DNA of 59,556 nt from CALACW01 sp002431305 (GCA_937890355.1 CALACW010000129.1:1-59556), one strand, 5' to 3'; shown: positions 36,989 through 45,505, counted from the stretch's first letter. Notes: a model not told the origin generated them from the sequence alone. A program made the numbers and translations.

Positions 36989-37888
36989 TTACTTCATAAG
37001 TCCTTCTGCAACGCACCAGTTATGGAACGATTTAAGACTTTCCATTCTCGCGCCGGAGAGTTTCTGTCCGCCTCTGTTCCTGGGCTTCATGCTGTCAACG
37101 CCCTGAAGCTGAACGAGATATTTTGCCGAGCAGTTAAATCCGCTGTCGATAGCGCAGTCAAGAAGAGTTATCTCATTAAAACGCTTCTCGGCAAGAGCCA
37201 TGTCTCCGCTGACAAATGCGTCGTAGAATCTCTGGAAGAACGCGCCGCCGCATGAGGTCGGAGTTGCCATAACGCCTCTCGCGCCCATTTTGAACGCCTC
37301 GAAAAGATAGGGCATGTTAGCCTGAATAACGCAGGAATCGCCCTTATTATCTATTTTCGATTTAATACCGTCTACTGTACAGGTAGTGTCCTTAATGCCG
37401 TAAATACCGCACTCCTTAACGAGTCTGCCGTAGCATTCACCGCTTATATGGCAGTTCGGGAATCCGGGGAATTCATACATAAATACCGGCAGTGAAGTGT
37501 TCTGTTTAAGTTCGCTTATGTAAGAAACAAGTCTTTCTTCATCATTGCCGTATCCTTTTGTCGTGAAAACGAGACCGTCAACGCCGGTCTGCTCCATTCT
37601 CTTGACTTCCTCGACCTGTGCGAACCACGACGGCTCCATATTAGCCGTAGCTACGACGGTTGTATCGCCTTTATGCTTTACGGTAAGAGAAGCGAGCTTA
37701 ACTCTCTCATCAAGAGTGAGGGCGCCCATTTCCGAGCTTCCGCAGACTGCAAAAAGATGACCTACGCCCTGCGAAACCTGCCAGTCGGCATATTTCTCAT
37801 ATGCATCATAATCTACGCTTAAATCCTCTTTATAAGGAGTCAGCATCAAAGAATAAATGCCGGTATAATTTTCTTCAAGTTTACTCAT
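36989..37888 (-). CDS. DapA/NanA-family class I aldolase
   Basis: A 299-residue TIM barrel. The Schiff-base Lys is in GIKDTT and the catalytic Tyr in MYEFPGFP; the N-terminal MLTPYKEDLSVD and CGSSEMGALTLDER blocks match the dihydrodipicolinate-synthase superfamily, with GSSEMG in place of GTTGE. That loop change argues against true DapA and for a sugar-acid or N-acetylneuraminate-type lyase. No lysine or sialate genes are nearby. It stands alone, upstream of the SCIFF promoter. Confidence 0.82.
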   Translation of the reverse strand: MSKLEENYTGIYSLMLTPYKEDLSVDYDAYEKYADWQVSQGVGHLFAVCGSSEMGALTLDERVKLASLTVKHKGDTTVVATANMEPSWFAQVEEVKRMEQTGVDGLVFTTKGYGNDEERLVSYISELKQNTSLPVFMYEFPGFPNCHISGECYGRLVKECGIYGIKDTTCTVDGIKSKIDNKGDSCVIQANMPYLFEAFKMGARGVMATPTSCGGAFFQRFYDAFVSGDMALAEKRFNEITLLDCAIDSGFNCSAKYLVQLQGVDSMKPRNRGGQKLSGARMESLKSFHNWCVAEGLMK

Positions 37889-38011
37889 TTTTCTGTATTT
37901 CGGAAATATAATCCGAAATCCTCCCTGATTTTTTGTTTTACACCGAAAAACTCGGTCGATTACATTATAACAGAAACATTTATTAATGCAACCGCTTTTT
38001 TATATTTTTAT

Positions 38012-38055
38012 ATAAAAGTTACGGGCGGAGAATTCGGTTTTTTCCGCCCGTAAAA
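38012..38055 (-). terminator. Terminator of a former ABC gene
   Basis: An 11-bp stem, TTACGGGCGGA (38019-38029) with TCCGCCCGTAA (38043-38053), with T-rich sequence on the minus strand. It remains downstream of the ABC remnant at 38059. Confidence 0.75.
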
Positions 38056-38058
38056 AAA

Positions 38059-38202
38059 TTATTCTATTCTCCAGCCCTCCGCCTTTTCGCGCACTGCAAC
38101 AAAACGTTTATATATGCCGTCGTTTTTCATAAGTTCGTCATGAGTTCCCGATTCTGCAATCCGCCCGTCGTCGACAACGAGAAAATTCCTCCCCTTTTTC
38201 AT
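38059..38202 (-). pseudogene. ABC transporter remnant, last ~46 residues
   Basis: The frame reads LVVDDGRIAESGTHDELMKN and DGIYKRFVAVREKAEGWRIE, the extreme C-terminus of an exporter-type ABC ATPase, ending in TAA at 38059. Walker A, signature, Walker B and the whole membrane domain are gone. A formal ATG (38200-38202) opens it, but there is no ribosome binding site in a plausible position. The ~400-base stretch 37889-38284 otherwise holds only its terminator and the promoter of the next gene. Confidence 0.85.
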
Positions 38203-38233
38203 GTCAATATATTTTCGTGATTTTTCTTTTTAA

Positions 38234-38262
38234 TTGCACTTTTCAGACGCGTATGTTATCAT
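38234..38262 (+). promoter_or_regulatory. Possible promoter of the TIR-MORN gene
   Basis: TTGCAC (38234-38239), 17 bases, TATCAT (38257-38262); the CGGGGGTT ribosome binding region and the ATG follow at 38285. Confidence 0.5.
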
Positions 38263-38284
38263 ACAGTAAACGGGGGTTATTTTT

Positions 38285-39610
38285 ATGACAGACGCTGACA
38301 GAAAAAAATATGTATACATCGTATATTCTTCAAAGCATTCCGACTTTGTCTCCGAGCTTATATCTCAATTAAAACAACGCGGATATTATGTCAAAGGCAG
38401 AGACTGTAAAAGCGAAATTTCCGGAGATGCGGGCGAAAAATCCGGCTGTCTTATTGCAGTTATTTCAAAGGATAATATAAATTCCGAAGTACTCAGAGAC
38501 GAAATTGACAAAGCTAAAAATACATATGTTCCGCTCGTCCCGGTATATGCCGAAAAAGTATCGGTGCCGTTTAAATTGACGGCGCTTGCTCAGTGCCGGA
38601 CGGCACTTAATTTATATGCGTATTCAGACCACGGACTGTTTTACAAAAAACTCTTTTCGTTAAAACCCGTAGCAGACGCTAAACCCGATACGGATTCAGC
38701 CGTCGGAAACGACAAACATGATGAAGAATTAAATACCAAAATAAAAATTGAGCCTGCAAAAACAGAAGAAACCGCAGAATCCGTCGAAACGGATACGAAA
38801 GAAACAAACTGCGATAATAATGACAAACAGCGCGGTATAAAACACGAAGAAGCGGGATATATAAGATTTTCGGACGGAATGTATAAGGGTGAAACGAAAA
38901 ACGGAGTTCCGGACGGAGAGGGCGAATACTATTATTCCGATTCCTCAACATACAAAGGCGGTTTTAAACTGGGCAAATACGACGGAGAGGGCGAATGGAC
39001 TTCAAAGGACGGAAATAAATACAAAGGCAGTTTCAGGGATAACGAATTTAACGGATTCGGAGAGTATACTTATGCCGACTCCTCAATCTATAAGGGCGAG
39101 TTCAAAAACGGCAAAAGAAACGGAAAGGGCATAAGCACCTCCGTTGACGGAGACGTTTACGACGGAGAGTTCAAGGACGGATTCAGGCACGGATTTGGAA
39201 CGTATACATTTGCCGACGGAAGCTGTTACACCGGTCAGTTCGCATACGGTGAGCGAAACGGCACGGGAAAATACATCAATTCCGACGGCGACGAATACGA
39301 GGGTGAATTTTCAAACGGAGAATTTCACGGTTCAGGCGTTTTTTCGAGGCTCGACGGCGCGTATTACTGCGGTGAATTCAAGAACGGTAAAAGAGACGGA
39401 ATCGGTGTTTTTGTAAAGTCGGACGGAACCCGTTTCGAGGGCAGATTTGCAGACGGTGAGATAAACGGCTACGGCGAATTATCCTATCCGAACGGAAGAA
39501 GAATCGAAGGATATTTTGAAAACGGCGAATTCGTTTCGGAATCCAACCCGACAGAAAATAAAGAAAAAGAGCACAAAAAGAGTTTAAAATCACTGTTTAA
39601 GAAGAAATAA
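38285..39610 (+). CDS. TIR-like domain protein with MORN repeats
   Basis: A 441-residue protein in four parts. Residues ~8-120 resemble a TIR domain: first strand YVYIVYSSKHSDFVSELI, a BB-loop-like segment KGRDCKSEISG, and SEVLRDEIDKA, where Glu73 sits at the place of the catalytic Glu of TIR NADases. Residues ~131-190 are an acidic linker. Residues 200-406 are nine 23-residue MORN repeats (YKGEFKNGKRNGKG type) with a partial tenth. The end is a basic tail (KKSLKSLFKKK). MORN repeats bind lipids or proteins. NAD cleavage or a role in defence is possible but unproven. No signal peptide. Confidence 0.75.
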   Translation: MTDADRKKYVYIVYSSKHSDFVSELISQLKQRGYYVKGRDCKSEISGDAGEKSGCLIAVISKDNINSEVLRDEIDKAKNTYVPLVPVYAEKVSVPFKLTALAQCRTALNLYAYSDHGLFYKKLFSLKPVADAKPDTDSAVGNDKHDEELNTKIKIEPAKTEETAESVETDTKETNCDNNDKQRGIKHEEAGYIRFSDGMYKGETKNGVPDGEGEYYYSDSSTYKGGFKLGKYDGEGEWTSKDGNKYKGSFRDNEFNGFGEYTYADSSIYKGEFKNGKRNGKGISTSVDGDVYDGEFKDGFRHGFGTYTFADGSCYTGQFAYGERNGTGKYINSDGDEYEGEFSNGEFHGSGVFSRLDGAYYCGEFKNGKRDGIGVFVKSDGTRFEGRFADGEINGYGELSYPNGRRIEGYFENGEFVSESNPTENKEKEHKKSLKSLFKKK

Positions 39611-39618
39611 TTGATACA

Positions 39619-39657
39619 AAAAAACATGACGGCAAACTAAAAACCATCATGTTTTTT
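39619..39657. terminator. Bidirectional terminator after the TIR-MORN gene
   Basis: AAAACATGA.GG pairs with CC.TCATGTTTT around an A-rich loop, with T tracts on both strands. Confidence 0.75.
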
Positions 39658-39707
39658 ATTAAATTTTGCTGTAACCGCATAGCGCCCGTCAGGTGTTTTT
39701 ACATGTT

Positions 39708-40223
39708 TTAAAACAAATTTTTTCGATAATTTCTGCTCATGGCAAAGGCAATTTCACGAAAATCAAACCAGTCATTAACAGCCCTGTTACTTATATAAAA
39801 AATGGTAAACACATTTTGCGTCTGTCGTATAGATGTTATTTCGAAATCCGTTATCCCGTATTTCTCTGCAAACGTATATGCCTGCGCTTTATACGAGTCT
39901 TCTTTTCTTCGCAATTTATCCTCACGTAATTTAGCTTGTTCTTTTTTATGCTTTAATTTTGTCTTTTTAATTTCTTCAGCTCTTTTTTTTCTGTAATATG
40001 ATATCCAAAACGGATAATCTTCGAATTTTTCAAGATAATGACAATTTTTTTCGATACAATCATGTTTGTTTAAAATCGTAACAGTTAAAAAGCCTTTGTG
40101 CTGCTGATTGTGACAAAAACCGACTATAGAAGGTACATCTCCATACACAATATTTCCGTCTATCAAAGCAATTCTGCGAAAAGCATCTTTTCTTTTCAAA
40201 TAAACACTGTCAGCTTCCGCCAC
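39708..40223 (-). CDS. Unknown protein with Cys/His knuckle and coiled coil
   Basis: Not recognised with confidence. From the GTG at 40223 it has 171 residues; AAGGCGGTGG 6 bases upstream supports this over an ATG nine codons earlier. Residues ~30-70 contain Cys/His pairs (FCHNQQHKG, KHDCIEKNCHYLEKFEDYPFW) that could bind a metal; I have seen a similar C..H..C..C pattern in small clostridial and phage proteins of unknown role. A long Lys/Glu helix follows (~75-115), then a small alpha/beta end. Codon use is less C-ending than in housekeeping genes here, hinting at acquisition. Confidence 0.65.
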   Translation of the reverse strand: MAEADSVYLKRKDAFRRIALIDGNIVYGDVPSIVGFCHNQQHKGFLTVTILNKHDCIEKNCHYLEKFEDYPFWISYYRKKRAEEIKKTKLKHKKEQAKLREDKLRRKEDSYKAQAYTFAEKYGITDFEITSIRQTQNVFTIFYISNRAVNDWFDFREIAFAMSRNYRKNLF

Positions 40224-40368
40224 GTAAAACCACCGCCTTAAAAATATCATGTTAATTATAATGCAAAAATAATAACAACATTTGACATAATTCCTTTTTT
40301 AGTATTTTTTTGTTGAATGGATAAATACATTACGATTTTTCAAAGTATATTGAGTAATTTACACCTTT

Positions 40369-42003
40369 TTATTGAACTAATTTAACATCGTTACAGTTTG
40401 TAAGTTTCATCTTATCACCGCAATAAAACTTATTATTTTCAATCGTAATCATATCACTGTCTTTTGCGCTCAACACACAGCCGTCATAATTTTTAAACGT
40501 ATTGGAAATAATTTTTATATTCTTATGCACTGCGCCCGCATAACTGCGGTTTTCGGGCTTTATCAGAATCGGAGTTTCACCGCAGTAATCAAAAACGTTA
40601 TCGCGAATCGTAACGTCTCGGCACATTCCGCTTTCATACCAGCTCTTTGCGTCGTCGCTTAACAGTATTCCGCTCATGGAAGTGCTTACAAATCTGTTTG
40701 ATTCGACGTTGACTCTGCCCCTCGTCGTTATCAGCAATCCGCGCGTAATTATCCTCGTAAGCGTATTATTTATAAATTCAAGATTCGGACACGCGCTGAT
40801 ATCTTCAATCGAAAATCCGTTTTTTGCGCCGTTTGTATCGCTTACATGAAGTTTTATTTCATATTCGTTTAAAAGCTCCGAATTCTCAATAACAGCCCGC
40901 CCGGTTTCGAGGAGCGTATCGGGATTTATATACGCGAGCATATCGCCTGTTCTAAGAGGATTAAATCCGTGAGTCTGCGGATGCATAAAACGAACGGTAA
41001 GCTCGTTTTTATTTATATTTGTAATTTTGAAATGAATACCGTGAACGTTCAGACAGTCGTCGCCCGCACCGTCGAAAATACTGTTTTTTACGACTATATC
41101 GCCGCGGCACATGCAAAACTGCATAAAGTCCGCAACGGAAGCCATTTTACGCGCGGATTCTTTTTCCGGCGCAAATTCAACGCCGTCAACGGTTATATTT
41201 CCGCTGTCCTGACAGACGAGAGCGAGAGAATAATTAAACCTTTGTTTGATATTTTCAATCGTTACATCATCACATTTATTGACAAAAATCCCCGCAAACT
41301 GTCTGCGTACGTCGAAGATATAATAACGGCTGCCGATTTTAAATCTCGACGTGTTCAAATAATAAACGCGGATTATAAAAAAGCCAATATTCTTAACTTT
41401 GAGCGAGGAAAACAGCGGATGAAGAACCCTTTTTATTCTATCCGGAGTATCTTTTTCGATAAGTCCTATCCAGCCTGCTTTCACTGCATTTTTATCGCAT
41501 AATGTAATGTAAAACTTTCCCAAAAAACAAAGCATGCCGTTTTTGACGAAATATGAAGAATCGGAATCTATTTTAAAATCAACACTTACGGGCGTTTTGG
41601 ATATAACCTTAAGCTCATGCATATCGGGATGCATGTGGCGAATTTCCATATTTTTAAGCGTAATATTACGGCAGTTTTCCATAGCGATATTCGTAGCATC
41701 GCCGTCGATTACAAACACCGCGCCGTTTGCGTCAAACGTCAAATCCGAAATGTTTTCAAAATAAAACCCAACGGCGTTCAGATGGGGCGTTTCGCCGTCG
41801 AAAAACTCATTATCGCCGACGGTATTCGTGATGTAAAGCATGTATTTTTTACATTTTTCACTGTCAATATAATATGTTCCGGGGTCGAACACAACCGTTT
41901 TTTCACCGTCGACCGAATGTAAATAATTCGTAAGCTTTATAAGCTCAGCCGTTATATTGCTGTCCGGCTTTATGCCGAAATCCTTTGCGTAAATTGTTTT
42001 CAT
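40369..42003 (-). CDS. GH110-like parallel beta-helix glycosidase
   Basis: A 544-residue right-handed beta-helix protein. FDGAGDDCLNVHGIHFKI, MHPQTHGFNPLRTGDML, TRGLLITTRGRVNVESN and MSGILLSDDAKSWYESGM match my recollection of the conserved core of GH110 alpha-1,3-galactosidases, known from Bacteroides and some gut bacteria as blood-group-B-cleaving enzymes. The DD in GAGDD is a likely catalytic site. There is no signal peptide, so it would act on imported sugars. TTGAGG before the ATG at 42003 decides the start. It has its own promoter and no sugar operon partner. GH28-like functions cannot be excluded. Confidence 0.72.
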   Translation of the reverse strand: MKTIYAKDFGIKPDSNITAELIKLTNYLHSVDGEKTVVFDPGTYYIDSEKCKKYMLYITNTVGDNEFFDGETPHLNAVGFYFENISDLTFDANGAVFVIDGDATNIAMENCRNITLKNMEIRHMHPDMHELKVISKTPVSVDFKIDSDSSYFVKNGMLCFLGKFYITLCDKNAVKAGWIGLIEKDTPDRIKRVLHPLFSSLKVKNIGFFIIRVYYLNTSRFKIGSRYYIFDVRRQFAGIFVNKCDDVTIENIKQRFNYSLALVCQDSGNITVDGVEFAPEKESARKMASVADFMQFCMCRGDIVVKNSIFDGAGDDCLNVHGIHFKITNINKNELTVRFMHPQTHGFNPLRTGDMLAYINPDTLLETGRAVIENSELLNEYEIKLHVSDTNGAKNGFSIEDISACPNLEFINNTLTRIITRGLLITTRGRVNVESNRFVSTSMSGILLSDDAKSWYESGMCRDVTIRDNVFDYCGETPILIKPENRSYAGAVHKNIKIISNTFKNYDGCVLSAKDSDMITIENNKFYCGDKMKLTNCNDVKLVQ

Positions 42004-42109
42004 AAAAAACCTCAATCAAAATTAATACACCAAGTCCGGATATGTAACTTTTATATAATTTACATGACTCTCAATCTATAATTCAGCTGCAGAAAACACC
42101 GATAAATTA

Positions 42110-42138
42110 ATTTTATTATAAAATTTCGATTCTGTCAA
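42110..42138 (-). promoter_or_regulatory. Promoter of the GH110-like gene
   Basis: On the minus strand TTGACA (42133-42138), 17 bases, TAAAAT (42110-42115), about 100 bases before the start codon. Confidence 0.6.
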
Positions 42139-42228
42139 CATCGAGTCTTTACGCCTGCTCATTAGAAATACGCATTAATAAAAAGTAATACGAAATATGC
42201 GCTTATACAAAATATGCTGATATATTAA

Positions 42229-42675
42229 GCCCCGAAAGGTAAAAGCTATGACTTAGAAAGTCTGCCCGACGGATACAACACGGTAATCGGCGAGGGCGGA
42301 GCGAGCCTTTCGGGCGGAGAGAAACAGCGTATTTTAATCGCCCGTGCTATGCTCAAAAACGCGCCGATAGTTATTCTCGACGAGGCAACGGCGAACGTCG
42401 ACCCCGAAAACGAGGACAGACTGCAAAAAGCAATCGAAGCACTGACGCGCGACAAAACAATTATAATGATTGCCCACAGACTGAAAACCGTACGCAATGC
42501 CGACCGGATTCTCGTAATCGACAAAGGCAGAATAGTACAGCAGGGCAAACACGAACAGCTGATAAACGAGGCCGGAATTTACGCCGAATTTATAACAGGC
42601 AAAAAAACAATCCGTCAGCTGGAAACTTTAAAAATTCCTTTCCCGCAGGTAGAAATATCTGCGGGATTTTTTTAA
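42229..42675 (+). pseudogene. ABC transporter remnant, second half of ATPase domain
   Basis: The frame reads YDLESLPDGYNTVIGEGGA, then the signature LSGGEKQR, Walker B IVILDEATANVDPE, H-loop IAHRLKTVRNADRI and IDKGRIVQQGKHEQLI, the C-terminal half of an exporter-type ABC ATPase. Walker A, the Q-loop and the membrane domain are missing, and no start codon with a binding site is present. The reading frame runs on through a terminator hairpin (42642-42673), so its last ~12 codons are not natural coding sequence. It is the third such remnant in the window and lies on the opposite strand to the other two. Confidence 0.85.
42642..42673 (+). terminator. Terminator of a former ABC gene
   Basis: CCCGCAG (42642-42648) pairs with CTGCGGG (42659-42665), followed by ATTTTTTT, inside the open frame of the remnant. 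Confidence 0.8.
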
Positions 42676-42797
42676 TTAATTTTAATAAACTTTGACATTA
42701 TTCTTTCAAATAAACGAAAATACAAACTCTGAATAATATGTAATACTCCGTAAATAATACTAACGCACACAAAAATGCAAAAAAGGAGTTTTTATAT

Positions 42798-43337
42798 ATG
42801 AAAGCAACAGGAATCGTAAGGCGGATCGACGATCTCGGACGAGTCGTTATTCCAAAGGAAATCCGTCGTACAATGCGTATACGCGAGGGCGACCCTCTGG
42901 AAATTTACACCGACGCGGACGGTGAGGTCATTTTCAAAAAGTATTCGCCCATGGGCGAACTGTCCGAATTTACGTCGCAGTACGCCGACGTGCTTTACAG
43001 GGCTACAAACATGCCCGTAATCGTGACAGACCGCGACCATGTAATTTCGGCGGCGGGTCTTTCAAAAAAAGATACGATTGACAAGCATATTTCGCAGGCT
43101 CTCGAAACTATTATGGAAAACCGCGGAAGTTTTATCGCGGGTACGGATAAATACGCGCTCTCCCCTGTCGAGGGACTCGACAGAAACGCAGCCGTCGCAT
43201 ACCCGATAGTCGGAAGCGGAGACGTTTCGGGCGCAGTCGTTCTCCTGTTCGGAGAAAACGGAACGCTCCCCTCGCAGTCGGAAATCAAATTAGCTCAGGT
43301 CGCATCCTCTTTTTTAGGAAAACAGACGGAAGAATAA
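42798..43337 (+). CDS. spoVT: Stage V sporulation protein T
   Basis: A 179-residue regulator. Residues 1-50 are an AbrB-type swapped-hairpin DNA-binding domain (MKATGIVRRIDDLGRVVIPK, RTMRIREGDPLEI); the rest is a GAF-like domain. SpoVT acts in the forespore to tune SigG-dependent genes and spore coat and germination traits in Bacillus. AAAAGGAG precedes the ATG. TGAATA (42730) and AATACTA (42756) upstream recall a SigG promoter, but the 20-base spacer is too long for a firm call. Confidence 0.95.
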   Translation: MKATGIVRRIDDLGRVVIPKEIRRTMRIREGDPLEIYTDADGEVIFKKYSPMGELSEFTSQYADVLYRATNMPVIVTDRDHVISAAGLSKKDTIDKHISQALETIMENRGSFIAGTDKYALSPVEGLDRNAAVAYPIVGSGDVSGAVVLLFGENGTLPSQSEIKLAQVASSFLGKQTEE

Positions 43338-43345
43338 AATACAGA

Positions 43346-43383
43346 TGACGGCTTACCGGTAAGGCGAGCCGTCACGTTTTATT
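43346..43383 (+). terminator. Terminator of spoVT
   Basis: TGACGGCT (43346-43353) pairs with AGCCGTCA (43367-43374), followed by CGTTTTATT. Confidence 0.65.
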
Positions 43384-43476
43384 ATGCCCGGTCTTTAAAG
43401 ACATCCGCAATATTATTCTCGTTAAACTTTATGCAGACGTCGTTGTTTATATTATCTTCTTTCTTTTGGCTGTCAT
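43382..43476 (-). pseudogene. Possible frameshifted micro-ORF
   Basis: A good ribosome binding site (AAAAGGAGCG on the minus strand) lies before an ATG at 43476 that gives only nine codons. The neighbouring frame continues from the same point for 30 codons (DSQKKEDNINNDVCIKFNEN and on) to a TAA at 43382. One extra base after the ATG would restore a 31-residue peptide. Could be a decayed small gene or chance. Confidence 0.25.
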
Positions 43477-43497
43477 AATATTACGCTCCTTTTCTTT

Positions 43498-44538
43498 TCA
43501 GTTTATTTTTATTACGTCTTTAATCCCGTAAAATCCGCCGAATAAAACAAGCGTATCGTCATCCGCGCGTTCAATGGAATAATTCATAAAATTTTTAAGT
43601 TTACATTCTCTGAAGAACTCCGATTCTCCCGAAGAATAATAATATGTAAACAATGCGCTTTGATTATAATCATAGTAAATGCATTTTTCATCATCCGCAT
43701 ATATCAGCAACTGATTTTCACCCGAATTAAAAACGACTTTCGATTCGGATTTATCAAAATCCGCGATAATAACGCTTGATTTTTTTGATTCGATTGATTC
43801 AGAGTACATAGCATTCGTAAAACTCATGCAAACGCCCTTGTCATTGTATTTTTTTACATAACCTCCCGAAATTTTTTCGTCTGACTTCGGTAAAAAAAAT
43901 TTTTCGTCGGGTGAATCGGGATTCGGAATAAACAATCCGTCGTAAAATTTGCCGTCAAAAACTTTTATGTCATACTCGGCTTTAACCGGATGCGCATATA
44001 CTTCTTTATCCTTTGAAATTTCGGGATAAATACGAAAAGAATAATATTTTTCCGTTTCATAATCATAACCGCTTACATATATGCCGTTTTCATCCGAATA
44101 AAGATAATTATGTTCCTCATAAAAATTACCGTAGTTTTCAAGACTTTCACTTATTGCCGAAATATATTCGCCCGAAACCTTGGTAATTAAATCCGAATCG
44201 CAGTCATAGAAAAATATATTTTTGTTCGTTATAAATGCGATAATGTTATCATACCGAGCGAACGAAAAAACCTTGCCGGGATTGAACAAAAATTCTCTCT
44301 TGCCGTCCTCATACACATAGATTCCGTGCCGTACTATCAGCGAATCATTATAGTAATATATTTTTCCGCCGTAGGAAATACAATGGCGTTCGTACGCTTC
44401 GGGAAAGTCCGTACGCACCGTGAGAGCCGGGTAATAATGTACGGTATCGGTTCTGTCAAGGAAGATAAACGAAAACAGCATAAAAACCACGAAAAACACG
44501 CAGATAGATGAAAAAATAACTTTTTCATACTTTTTCAT
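43498..44538 (-). CDS. Membrane-anchored protein of unknown function
   Basis: A 346-residue protein with an N-terminal transmembrane helix (~7-28, VIFSSICVFFVVFMLFSFIF) and an extracytoplasmic domain very rich in Tyr, Phe, Asp and Ser. Short repeated units such as GKIYYYNDSLIV, NGIYVSGYD and KCIYYDYNQSAL suggest a beta-propeller resembling DUF5050-type proteins. No catalytic motif. It overlaps the preceding gene by 14 bases, so the two are co-expressed. Confidence 0.65.
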   Translation of the reverse strand: MKKYEKVIFSSICVFFVVFMLFSFIFLDRTDTVHYYPALTVRTDFPEAYERHCISYGGKIYYYNDSLIVRHGIYVYEDGKREFLFNPGKVFSFARYDNIIAFITNKNIFFYDCDSDLITKVSGEYISAISESLENYGNFYEEHNYLYSDENGIYVSGYDYETEKYYSFRIYPEISKDKEVYAHPVKAEYDIKVFDGKFYDGLFIPNPDSPDEKFFLPKSDEKISGGYVKKYNDKGVCMSFTNAMYSESIESKKSSVIIADFDKSESKVVFNSGENQLLIYADDEKCIYYDYNQSALFTYYYSSGESEFFRECKLKNFMNYSIERADDDTLVLFGGFYGIKDVIKIN

Positions 44539-45505
44539 TTACATTTTCCCTTCCGTACGGCGTTTCTGAAGTATTAATATTATCAAACCCGATTTCCATA
44601 AAACCCATTGTATCTGAGTCGAACACGAGCGACAGCTCTTTTCTGCCGGAATCATTTGAAACTATGTCTCCGCCGATAATTTTTATTTCCCCGTTCGCTC
44701 TGACACTTGCCTTATTAATAAATAAGCTTATATTCCCTGTAAGTTCGAATTTATGATACTGTCCATCTTTTTTTAGCATAAACGTAACTTTTTTACAGTC
44801 GGAATCGATTTTAAATTTTTTCAATACAGAATTATTAAAGACATTATTTTTATTTAAAACCGTTTTAATAACGGGTATTTTATCATTTTTAATATAACAG
44901 CCGGTTTCGGAGCTTTTTATGTTACAGAATTTGTCGTATATTTCATAGAATTTTTGGAGTCCGTCTTTTAACGTATAATTTCCTATAATAACGTCAAACC
45001 AGTTTTCACCCTCGCAGGCTGAAAGCTTATCGAGTGCGAAATCATTAAAATCCTTAAATGCGCTGTCGCAAGTAAACGGCTTCGAACTGTCGCAAAACGC
45101 TTCAAAGCTGTATGAAAGCCTTTTCTTTACGTCGTACAGCGTATGAAAATTACCGAACGTGTATCTCGACGCGTAAATATCATCATAAACAGGGTCTCTG
45201 AGAACTGCGGGCAAATGTGAGTATTCTTTAAGACAATTTATAAATTCCGAATACTTCTCTTCGTCCGATAATTTCATATTATCAAATACCGTATCATACG
45301 GCTTTACGCCGTTAAGATTGTATTTATTTTTAATAAAGATATTAAATCCCGGCAGAATTCTGTTTTCCGTCAGTCCGAGAACCCGCGGTTCGGCTTCATC
45401 CGAGAGACAAAAACTGTAACCGTCTATAAAATTTTTCGCCCCGGTGTACGTATGTATGGACTCATTATCAATAAGCCGGGCAATAATCTTCGGTGTGCAA
45501 TTCAT
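44525..45505 (-). CDS. Unknown soluble protein coupled to the gene at 43498
   Basis: Not recognised. The 326-residue protein has no signal peptide or membrane segment. It is moderately acidic and aromatic-rich, with a probable beta-rich C-terminal third (TFMLKKDGQYHKFELTG, NGEIKIIGGDI). Its 3' end overlaps the start of the next gene by 14 bases, which implies a shared function. The weakly repetitive sequence suggests a late-evolving or fast-changing gene. Translation is supported by AAGGAG before the ATG (complement of about 45518-45523). Confidence 0.6.
   Translation of the reverse strand: MNCTPKIIARLIDNESIHTYTGAKNFIDGYSFCLSDEAEPRVLGLTENRILPGFNIFIKNKYNLNGVKPYDTVFDNMKLSDEEKYSEFINCLKEYSHLPAVLRDPVYDDIYASRYTFGNFHTLYDVKKRLSYSFEAFCDSSKPFTCDSAFKDFNDFALDKLSACEGENWFDVIIGNYTLKDGLQKFYEIYDKFCNIKSSETGCYIKNDKIPVIKTVLNKNNVFNNSVLKKFKIDSDCKKVTFMLKKDGQYHKFELTGNISLFINKASVRANGEIKIIGGDIVSNDSGRKELSLVFDSDTMGFMEIGFDNINTSETPYGRENVNEKV

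Noticed and set aside
38285..39610. The 69-base tandem periodicity as a DNA repeat element
   Set aside because: The period equals 23 codons and follows the MORN protein repeats, with divergent codons, so it is protein-level repetition.
42730..42762. SigG-like promoter before spoVT (TGAATA, AATACTA)
   Set aside because: The 20-base spacer is 2-3 bases too long; mentioned only in the gene entry.
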